From assembly GCA_040954595.2 (NCBI GenBank), contig CM082590.2:6262001-6326000 (forward strand): 64,000 nt of DNA. Direction: 5' to 3'. Source of the DNA: Balanoglossus misakiensis. Taxonomy: Eukaryota > Hemichordata. Shown piece by piece: positions 46,333 through 58,300 of this stretch. The notes under the pieces are model-generated. The model was not told the origin of the DNA. It saw only the letters and a program-made list of their open reading frames with translations, and did not search any database. How positions within the stretch are numbered: the first letter of the stretch is position 1; each line of letters begins with the position of its first letter. The translations under genes and the position numbers were made by a program.

Positions 46333-49300
46333 GTATGTGAAGGTTGTATATATGTATATGATTTTGGTGGTCAGTTACAGTTACATGGAAATGGTGATTT
46401 AAAATATAGAAGGTGATTGTCATACAAAGTGTTTCATCTAGACGGGGGTTATCTCTGCGTACAGGTATGTGAAGGTTGTGTGTATATGATTTTGGTGGTC
46501 AGTTAACAGTTACATGGAAATGGTGATTTAAAATATAGAAGGTGATTGTCATACATAACAAAGTGTTTCATCTAGACGGGGGTTATCTCTGCGTACAGGT
46601 ATGTGAAGGTTGTGTACATGATGTGGTCAGTTACAGTTACATGGAAATGGTGATTGAAAATATAGAAGCGTTTCATCTAGACGGGGTTGGGGTGGGAGAT
46701 TCACCCCCTATTGACATGTTGGCACCCCCAAGCATTTTGTCAAGAGGGGACCAGTGCCCCTAAAATGATGTCATTCACATGTTGGAGATTTTACAGCCCC
46801 CCTTACCAGAGTGGAATCCCCCTAAAATATTCTGGCAAAGGGGGACATATCCCCCCCCACCTCTTGATGACACAAATGAACACTATAGTAGTGTATACAT
46901 ACAGTATGGGTGTGTTTTTGAGAAAGCGTGATATTTTTGTCTGTTTGGGGATCGGTCACTGTGTCACTGTCAGTACAACTTCCATTTTGCAAGCTTGTCC
47001 TGGGATGGAGGACTATCAAAAAACTAATAATTGTTAGAGGCAGGGTGCCTACAGGAGGTGAATCGCCTATGCCCTCTCTATATCCCTAACGCTAAAACAG
47101 ATCATGGAATTAATATTGTCTCCTTACGTCTCTATATGAATCTTTATAATATACCTCATGCTAATACTGTGTTGTGATTCGCCAGAATCCGTCACGTGAT
47201 AGGAAAATAGAATCGACTATGAATCCCTCTAGGGAAATAGCAGAAAAAATATAAACCGGTCACGTGACCAGCGTGAGTGCGCAGACTCGGTCACGTCAAT
47301 CAGTGTCGCGTCGTCTGACACAATGGCCACCGCGGAAGATGTCGTCTGCCAGCCTCAAGAGGAAATTGCAAGATTTTCCCAACTGTTAGCATGAGGTTTA
47401 TTATAAAACACCTATAGCCTGGCCTATATTCGGGCCATAGCAGCCGTTTTTACCCCCTCGTGACTGTGAGTTACCAGAATCATATGCTATTTGCCTCGGC
47501 CTGCGGCCTCGGGAAATAGCATATGATTCTGGTAACTCACAGCCCCTCGGGTGTAATAAACGGCCGCTATGGCCCTCATGGCCAGGCAATAGGTGTTCAA
47601 TATTTTCAGTTGAAATATCAGTGTATGTCTTATCCAATGTTTTATGTTATTTCCTTGATTGATAAATCAGAATGTATTGCTAAGGGGTGCCAACCTGTCA
47701 ACAGGCGGTGAATCACCCTGTCTATATGAAACACTGGCCATCTCTATATGAATCTATATTTTCAGTTGAAATATCAGTGTATGTCTTATCCAATGTTTTA
47801 TGTTATTTCCTTGATTGATAAATCAGAATGTATTGCTAAGGGGTGCCAACAGGAGGTGAATCACCCTGTCTGTATGAAACACTGGCCATGTCTATATGAA
47901 TCTATATTTTCAGTTGAAATATCAATGTATGTCTCATCCAATGTTTTATATTCCAGGTATTATGACCAGCTTGTGGCTATAGAAGCAAAGTTACCCATAG
48001 CAGAAGACCAGGTAAGAGAAATTGACATTCCCTGTCAGTGTATAAAGTGTACTGTCAAATCTGTCATTACGGACATCTCTCTATTAAAGGCACGTAAGCT
48101 GTAACTTTTGGGATAATTTTTCATAATTTTTGTTTCAAACTGCACTACCATTAGTCCATGCAGATGAAGGCAGTGAACTATACACAAGCATTATAAACCC
48201 TAAATATGATTGCATATGCAAGTTTTAACCAGATAAATAATAAAGCTTTGCCGCAAGCGATTATGGCCGCCACCATGGGAAAATGCAAGAAACAATGAAA
48301 ATGTTGCATTTCCGGTTGTGAAACTTCATAAACAAAACATGATCTCATCCACTTGAGCTAATGGAAGTAAATGTACACCACTGAGACAATCAGATTTTCA
48401 TTTTTCATTGCAATATTGCACTTTTTTTAAAATTGCAGGAATTTTCTTTTTTCTTTAATTTTTGGCCATTTTGTCATAAATAAGTGTTGAGCTTGATATA
48501 TTATCATGAAATATCATTTAATAGACATAATTAAAAGCATATATGAGATTATTTAAAACTTTAATTTTTTTATCCAGTTGCAGCTTACGTGCCTTTAAGG
48601 ACAAATTTACCAGTCCCAGAGGTGTCCTTAATAGACAGGTTTCACGGTACAGTCAAGTCTGTCTATATTGGCCAGTCACGTAAAAAATAATTCATTGGTC
48701 AAATAAAATCGGGTGGTCATTGCGTTCTATTTTGAGATAAATTTCGTTAAAATTTTCGCCATTAGACAAACCATTGGTGAGATATGCTGAGTCAGCAGTT
48801 TTCTTCTATTATCGACTAAATTCATAGCTCTGTATTTCAAAAACAAGCGCGGTGACCCCTATATTTTATCACGGATTTTCATTATACATACAACGGATAA
48901 TCCAAAAATCAACAATTAAAAGAAATGACAATACTTTCAGTTTTACTGAACGTACATCCTTAATTAAGCAAGTCTTGCGAGATCTTGCAAATGAACCAAA
49001 ATAAAATGTTTGATCAATGATTATCTTCAGATTCGTGTTGCATTCTGCTGGTATGATGCTTTCAACAAAGGATCATGGTTCGGTGGACAGAAAAAACAGA
49101 GTAAGTAATTCAGTTTACCTTAAGTTAAATAGTGCTAAGGGGTCAAATTATAATAATTGCATTCTGGGTAAAAAGTCAACGACTCACTGTAGTATAAGAT
49201 CGAAGAAATGATATGTTAAAGGTGTACGGTCACCTCCAATTTACATACGCCCATAAATGTCAGAAATGGCGTATTTGAGAGTTCTAACCAACATATGGTG

Positions 49301-52151
49301 GCGCTCTTTTTTTCGTGTGTGCCACCCACTGAAAATCTGTGACTAGATCTCTATTTGCCATGGTAACTGTAGCTATATTTGCATAGATGACCGTATACCT
49401 TTAACTGTATTTCATGACTTCCTTTAGTCAAAAATTTCTATCTTTGTTGTAAGCATAGCAAACTCATGCAACTTTTTTCACATTTTCTTATCTTTTGTTA
49501 CAAATTTTCAGAATGACAAAAATCGGCCATCTTGAAATTGTGTCGTCCATGTGAGATTTACATTACCCACGGAACAGCACATATTATTATTTTTTGGCCT
49601 TAGGACAACCTAATGTAACCAATATGAATGTTTCAATCTTGTATTTTTCTTGTTTTGTATAGGTATGACATCATCCTCTTTTGAGAAGGCTTGTGTTTTG
49701 TTCAACATAGCTGCGCTTCACAGCCAAATTGCTGGAGTTCAAAATTTGGATACTGATGTTGGATTGAAACAGGCAGCCAACCATTTCAAGGTGTGTATTC
49801 GAATCTGAATCTGAATCTAGACTTGGTCACCCAGACCCCTCTGCTTTTTCGGCTGCGCTCCAGAAAAAAAGTCTACGGAAATACCAAAGAACGATTTGTA
49901 AAACAAAATGGCCGCTGTCAGGCTTTCCATCAGCCGCTGATTGGCTGATCTTTCAGTATGACCTGGGTCACTGCTATTCGACTATACTCAAATGGCGATG
50001 CAACATGTAGTAAGTGACTCTTGGCAATGTGTGAGTTGTTGTCTTGTCACATCAAGAGACTGGTACTTGCTGGTTGATGTGGAAATTCTAGTCAAGTTGT
50101 AGTGACCCAGGTCATTCTGACAGATCAGCCAATCAGCGGCTGATGGAAATCCTGTCAGCGGCCATTTTGTTTTACAAATCATTCTATAGTATTTCACCAG
50201 ACCCTTTTTTGCAGAGCAGCGGAAGAAGCAGAGGGGTCAGGGTAACCGTGACTAAATCTAAATCTGAACTTTATTTGAATCTAAACTTTTTCTGAATCTG
50301 AAATTCCTTTGATTCTGAATCTGAACTGGATCTGACTGAATCTGAACTGTATTCTGAATCTGAAATTTATTTCACCAGTGAGTTGGGTTACTTTTTTCAT
50401 GAAGTAACTGTGTTTTGCCATCTACATTACATATTGCTGGTACATAGTACTTTCTCACATCTTACAAAATGTGTATTCTTTACTGTCAATCACGTGATCT
50501 GGCAATGTTCCCTATGGCGCAGTCATTTCCAGATGACGGGCAAGCAATATTTCGGCATCCAGTAAAAGTTTTTCAGAGTATGTGTTTACTTTAGAACCGC
50601 CAAAAACGTAACATGTATTGGGTATGGTACCTCATCAGCCTCATTGCATTTCGTCTGCACAGTCTTTGTCTGCACCACGTAAGTCCACGTTGCTGAAGTT
50701 GCCCGTCATCTGGAAATTTCAATGCGAACGTAACTGCCGCCTGAGCGCGTCTGACGTCATTTGATAGCTAAGAATACCTACCTACATAAACCACATTTAC
50801 ACATACGATGTGAAACCATTTTTGCTGTGTGTGTTACAGATTGCGGCTGGCATCTTCTCGCATCTGAAAGACCACGTGTACACGTACATAAACCACATCA
50901 AAACATACGATATGGAGCCCAGTATGTTGACGTTCCTGGCTGCCATCATGGTCGCACAGGCCCAAGAAGTGTTCTTCAAGAAAGCAGTCACAGGTGAGAC
51001 GGGTTGGATGCTGCAAGATCTCCCCACCCCCATATATATTCATGACTCTCTCTCGCTGCCCTTTTTTCCATTAATTTTATTTGATAAGAGACAACGTTTG
51101 TTATTCTACATGTGGATATATAGTGAATGAACGTTCAACCACACACAACATCCATCCCTCTTATAGACAGGAGAGTGAAAAAACTCGCCAAAATGAATAA
51201 ACGTTCTTTACCATTTATTCATTTTCGGCGGGTTTTTACTCTCATATCCTACAAATGGGATGGAAGTTGTGTGTGGTTGAACGTTGATTCACTATATATC
51301 CACATGTAGAATAATATAAACGGTGTCTTGTATCAAACATAATTAATGGATAAAGGCCAGCGAGAGAGAGACTTTGTCCCTTTAATATTCATAAGTTAAT
51401 AAATATTCATGATAATCCCGACTCTGCATGATTCAGGGATCTCCCCACCCTCAGAACAGTGTTGGAAAATATGAATATTCATGACTTATTAATATTCATA
51501 AGTTGATAAATATTCATGATAATCCCAGACCTGCATGATTCAGGGATCTCCCCACCCTCAGAGCAGTGCTGGACAATATGAATATTCATGACTTGTTAAT
51601 ATTCATAAGTTGATAAATATTCATGATAATCTCGACGCTGCATGATTCAGGGATTTCCCCACCCTCAGAACAGTGCTGGAAAATATGAATATTCATGACT
51701 TGTTAATATTCATGTTAATAAATATTCATGATAATCTCGACTCTGCATGATTCAGGGATCTCCCCACCCTCAGAGCAGTGCTGGACAATATGAATATTCA
51801 TGACTTATTAATATTCATAATTATTAAGGCTTCTTTTGAAAAATCTCTACTTTCATTGGCAGATAAAATGAAAAGTGCCATTATTGCTAAGATAGCCGCC
51901 CAAGCCAGTGATCTGTACGGTGAAGCCATGCATCTCAGTCAAGAAATCGCCAGCAAGGAAATAGTCAACAAGGAATGGTTTTCCATCCTGGCTGCAAAAA
52001 CACCGTATTTCCTTGGAGAGGCTGAATATCATCAGTCGGTGGTTTGCAAAGAAAGTAAAGGCTTTGGGGAACAGATTGCCAGACTCCAGGTAGGTTACTG
52101 CATTAGAAAATGGCGTTTTCTAGTCCCCACATATGCAACGGGACTTATACA

Positions 52152-52201
<50 letters not shown>

Positions 52202-52335
52202 ATCCGTCCATCTGTCTGTACAAATAATTTTTTTTTTATTATTTGCTTATACTGGGTTGCAGGGTTTTTATCCAGGTTGACTACATTGCCAGCTACTCAT
52301 TAATATGCATGCTCATTAATATTCATACTTATACA

Positions 52336-52373
<38 letters not shown>

Positions 52374-55300
52374 ATCGGTCCATCTCTCTGTACAAATAAT
52401 TTTTTTTTATTATTTGCTTATACTGGGTTGTAGGGTTTTTGTCCAGGTTGACTACATTGCCAGCTACTCATTAATATTCATACTTATACATCTGTCTGTC
52501 TGTCTGTCATCCGTCCATCTCTCTGCACAAATATTTTTTTTTTTTGCTTATACTGGGTTGTAGGGTTTTGTCCAGGTTGACTTCATTGCCAGCTACTCAT
52601 TAATATGCATGCTCATTAATATTCATACTTATACATCTGTCTGTTTGTCTGTCATCCGTCCATCTCTCTGTACAAATTTTTTTTTTTATTATTTGCTTAT
52701 ACTTGGCTGTAGGGTTTTTATCCAGGTTGACTACATTGCCAGCGACTCATTAATATGCACGCTCATTAATATTCATACTTATACATCTGTCTGTCTGTCT
52801 GTCTGTCTGTCATCCGTCCATCTGTCTGTACAAATAATTTTTTTTTATTATTTGCTTATACTGGGTTGCAGGGTTTTTATCCAGGTTGACTTCATTGCCA
52901 GCTACTCATTAATATGCATGCTCATTAATATTCATACTTATACATCTGTCTGTCTGTCTGTCTGTCTGTCATCCGTCCATCTCTCTGTACAATTTTTTTT
53001 TATTATTATTTGCTTATACTTGGTTGTAGGGTTTTGTCCAGCATCACTACATTGCCAGCTACTCATTAATATGCACGCTCATTAATATTAACGCTCATTA
53101 ATATTCATGTTTGTTGCAGGTCTTACCTATTTATCAATGTATGCGAAATGACGTCATTCTTCTTGTGTCATCGTCAGGATTCCGTCATAGTTCTCGCATG
53201 ATTTGCGCAATTTTCGTAAATTTTGTATTTTTGACATCGTTATTTGTACGATGCTCTCAAAAGTTTAGGGTTGGCGGGTTAAAATTAGGGTAGGTCTGGT
53301 AATCAGAACAGCACATATTTTTTCTTTGGCCTTAATAGTTTACATCCAATTATTTTACGTCATATTTACTGTCAAAGCATTGATTTTAATTGGGATTTAA
53401 AAGCGACAAAGTCTCTCTCTCGCTGCCCCTTTTTCCATTAATTTTGTTTGATACAAGACACCGTTTATGTTATTCTACGTGTGGATATATAGTGAATCAA
53501 TGTTCGACCACACACACCTCCCAGGCCAAAGTCTCTCTCTCGCTGCCCCTTTTTCCATTAATTATGTTTAATGCAAGACACTGTTTATGTTATTCTACGT
53601 GTGGATATATAGTGAAACAAATTTGACCACATACAACTTCCATCCCTATTGTAGGATATGAGAGTGAAAAACTCGCCAAAATGAATACTCAGTCTCTACC
53701 ATTTATTTAAAATTAGGGTAGGTCGGGTATTTAGAATGTCACATTTTTTTTTATTCTCGCCTAATCGAGACACTATTGTTGTTTCAGCATGCAAGTGAGT
53801 TGATCGAGGCAGCTCACAACCGTGGAGGGTTAATTCTTAGCTATAAAGACACAGCTGGGAAAATAAAACGAAATTTCGACGACGCCAAGAAAGACAACGA
53901 TTTCATTTACCACGAAAAAGTTCCGGAACGCGGACGATTGTCGGCCATCGGAAGAGCCTCCTTGGCCAAACCGGTACCCCTCAATTCGCCCATGAGTTCA
54001 AAGTTCACAGGTATGGAATCGACCCATTTTTTGGCCAGTTATATATCCCTCTGTTTACTGAAGATTTTGCTGTGAAGTTCAGATTTGTTATACAGTATAA
54101 ACCTGTGTTAATGGTCACCTCTATATAGTGGCCACTTTGTTACAGTCCAACCTATGTTAGTGGCCACCTCTATATAGTGGCCACTTTGTTACAGTCCCTA
54201 TGCAATTTACATGTACAGTCAAACCTGTGTTAGTGGCCACCTCTATATAGTGGCCACTTTGTTACAGTCTCTGTGCAATTTACATGTACAGTCAAACCTG
54301 TGTTAGTGGCCACCTCTATAAAGTGGCCACTTTGTTACAGTCCCTGTGCAATTTACATGTACAGTCCAACCTGTGTTAGTGGCCACCTCTATATAGTGGC
54401 CACTTTGTTACAGTCCCTGTGCAATTTACATGTACAGTCCAACCTGTGTTAGTGGCCACCTCTATATAGTGGCCACTTTGTTACAGTCCCTGTGCAATTT
54501 ACATGTACAGTCAAACCTGTGTTAGTGGCCACCCCTATATAGTGGCCACTTTGTTACAGTCCCTGTGCAATTCACATGTACAGTCAAACCTGTGTTAGTG
54601 GCCACCTCTATATAGTGGCCACTTTGTTACAGTCCCTGTGCAATTTACATGTACAGTCAAACCTGTGTTAGTGGCCACCTATGCAAATTTAATCACTGTG
54701 ATCACTTTGATCAGGAAAATTTAAATAAAGCTAACATGAGCATTTGAAGACCAAGACATGCCATTTTCACCATATATAGGCATATGTAAATTAGAGGTGA
54801 CTGTGTATACATTTGTGTGAAGCTCAAGCAAGTCTATATTTAGGCTGTTTCTTGTAAACCCTCTCACAACTGTAGTCAGCCTTTTTTTACAAAATTATCT
54901 TGATATCTTTTACCATACTATTTTTTTTAAATTTTGTTCAAGACCTGTATATTATTGAAAATTATGTCCATTTGGTCTAAAATTGAGTGAAAAAATTAGG
55001 TAAAATGTGTCAAAATGATGAAAATGTTGCAACGTGTTTTGTTTCAGATTTATTTGAGAATCTGGTGCCACTGGTCGTACACCAATCACTAACATCTTTC
55101 GATGGCAGGAAGGCGGAAATAGTCAACAGGGAAATTGGAAAACTTCGGTCTAAGACAGAGCTTATGAACAGGTTGGTATTAAAAACTTTAGAAACAGGCT
55201 GGGCAAGTATGCATAGCTATTGTTTGTACTTTGTGACAGTAACAATAATCGCAAAACCGGAAGTAAAATAACGATGTCAAATATACAAAATTTATGAAAA

Positions 55301-58300
55301 TTGCGAGAATCACACAAGAACTATGACGCCATTCTTCTACACTACGGCGGCCAGAGAAATAAAAAAAAACTGCAAAATGAAACAATTTCCCTACCTACCT
55401 ACCCTATTTTTGAAAACCGTGTAATTCTGGCTGCCTTCAATAGGTTTTCACTTTGCGCTAGGGGGTCAAATCACATTGCATTCTGGTCAAAAAGTTGACA
55501 ACCCACTGTAGTAAGAGATAGAAGAAATGATATGTTTACTGTATTTCATGACTTCCTTTGGTCAAACATGTCTGTCTTTGTAGTGACCACATTAAACTCA
55601 TTAAACTTTTTTCACATTTTGTTATTTTTCTGTTAAAAAGTTTCAGAATGACCCATCATCACTTTAGCTTATGAACTCCCATTTCCTATGGCAAAAATCG
55701 GCCATATTGAAATTATGTCGACCATATGAGATTTTCATCACTCAGTGACTCACTTAGGTAGCTTAAGGATGTACGCACAAAACATAAACCGGAAACACTG
55801 CGCGCCTGGTCTTTTTCCCATAGGATTACATTGATAATCGCCAGAAAACAAACTTCTACTATTGTCATTTTTACGAAATTTTACACATAGCTCAGTCCAG
55901 TGAATATAAATTCATTGGTCGAATAAAATATAGGGGGTCACCGCGCTCTATTTTGAGATAAATTGCGTTAAATATTTTGCCCATAGACAAACCATTGGTG
56001 AAAAATGCTGAGTCAGCAGATTTCTTCTATTATCGACCAAATTCATGGCTCTGTATTTCAAAAACAAGCGCGGTGACCCTTACATTTTATTACGAATTTT
56101 CATTATACATACACAGGAGAATCCAAAATTCCACAATTAAAAAAAATGACAATACTTTCAATTTTACTGAACGTACATCCTTAAAACCTATTTAAGGTAG
56201 GGAGAATTGGAACAACACATATTTATTTTTTTATTTGTACTTAACAGTGTCTTGACTACATTCAATCTACCGGCCGCGGTGGAAGACGTGAGTGGAACCG
56301 CAGTACCTCCGTCTGTCTTGGAGAAAGCCCAGGCCATACAGTCGGAAGGAGGACTACAGAAACTGGATCAAATGATTAACGAGATGCCGGAATTATTGAC
56401 AAGGAATAAAGAAGTCCTGGACGAGGTCAGTGGGAAAGATCGTCTTGTATTTTCAAATGGTGTCAGTTTGCTTGATTAAAGGGACAAAATCTCTCTCTCT
56501 CGGTACCCTTTTTCCATTTTAATGTTTGATACAAGACACTGTTATGTTAATGTACATGTGGATATATAGTAAATCTACATTCGACCACACACACCTCCCA
56601 GGACAAAGTCTCTCTCTCGCTGCCCTTTTTCCATCAATTATGTTTGAAACAAGACACTATTTATCTTATTCTACATGTGGCATGGATATATAGTGAATCA
56701 CCATTTGACCACACACAACTTCCATCCCGCGTGTAGATACGGGAGTGAAAAAACTGTAACCCTTTTACTGCCATGGTTTGGTCCAACTCAATTGTTTTCA
56801 ATAGCAATACTTGACCTTTATACATAGAAATAGTGGTGTCAAACCTGTTTGAACTGAACACCAAAGGAAATTTTTTGTTTGTATTTTTAAACTTTTTTAT
56901 TTGAGTCATAAAAGGAAAGATTCCATATTCAGAAGTGGCAATGACAATTTTTTTGATATTATAGTTATGTCATATCTGTTTGCCAATGTCACCTGTCATT
57001 TTCATTCTGGTGTAAACCTATTTCTGTGCAATCCCCAAATAGGACCACAGTGTCATTGACTCTATTTTTACATTTCCATTTTTAGGTCCCATTGGTATAG
57101 GCCTATGTACCATGGGACCTTATGGGATGGGTTGCGTCTGTATGTATGTATGGATGGATGTATGTATGGATGTATGTCTGTATGTCCGTCCACATAAAAA
57201 AACTTGAAAACCGCTGCGCGTATCACCTCAATATTTGGTGTGTAGGTGCAGGCTGGGCTGTAGATGGGAGTTTGTCCAAACGAAGTTGCCAGGCCCAAAA
57301 ATATGCAAATTAGCTTGTAAAATGTGAAATTGATCAAAACTCTGTAACTCAACAATTACTGGTCAGATTGCTTTGAAAATTGATATGTATGTACCTTATG
57401 TCAACCTCACACCGACCTGTAAGTGTTAAGTTGATATCATGGATGTTTTATTTTTTATGAATTTTTTAGTCTTTTTATTAAATTTATACCTTTACTTATA
57501 CCTCTATGGTTAAGCTATGTCCACGTCTTATTGTGGAATTCTGGTCTGTGCAATAGTCCTGTACAGTGACTGTCTATTGGCCAGTGAGCACAATGGGGCC
57601 AAAATAAAAGGCAAATTTTTGGGCTCACCTGTAACACCTGCTTAACACATTAATTATGTGCATACCTAATTCCGGGCTAATTAATAGGGCTAGAGGTTTC
57701 GTTCTTGTGGGACATGGACCACTATAGGGTCAAAATTTCTTGCCCAAATTTTGGGTGACCTCAGGTGACCTTTGACCTACTTTCCTATATCTGGGCATCC
57801 AGAGCAGGTACAGACTTGGCGTTTGGAGGGTTGGGACTAAAATTGAAAAGCCAAAATATGGGTCACCTGTGACACCTGCATATCTCATTAATTATGTGCA
57901 TACCTAATTCCAGGCTAACCAATAGGGATATAGGTTTGGTTTTTGTTGAACATGGACCAGTACATGTATAGGGTCAAAATTTCTTGCCCAAATTTTGCAT
58001 GACCTCAGGTGACCTTTGACCTACTTTTCCATATCTTGGCATCCAGAGCAGGTACAGACTTGGCGTTTGGAGGATTGGCACTAAAATTGAGAAGCCAAAA
58101 TTGGGGGTCACCTGTGACACCTGCATATCTCATTAATTATGTGCATACCTAATTCCAGGCTAACCAATAAGGCTATAGGTTTGGTTTTTGTTGAACATGG
58201 ACCAGTATAGGGTCAAAATTTCTTGCCCAAATTTTGCATGACCTCAGGTGACCTTTGACCTACTTTTCCATATCTTGGCATCCAGAGCAGATATGCTTAT

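Noticed and set aside
47321-47392. 23-codon frame starting MATAEDVV in ALIX intron 1
   Set aside because: Too short, with no splice sites or homology that I can name; mentioned only as a possible exon fragment.
52243-53085. Long plus-strand frames with repeated SVCLSV segments
   Set aside because: Translation of the CTGT minisatellite in ALIX intron 6; the exon-6 donor and exon-7 acceptor exclude it from the message.
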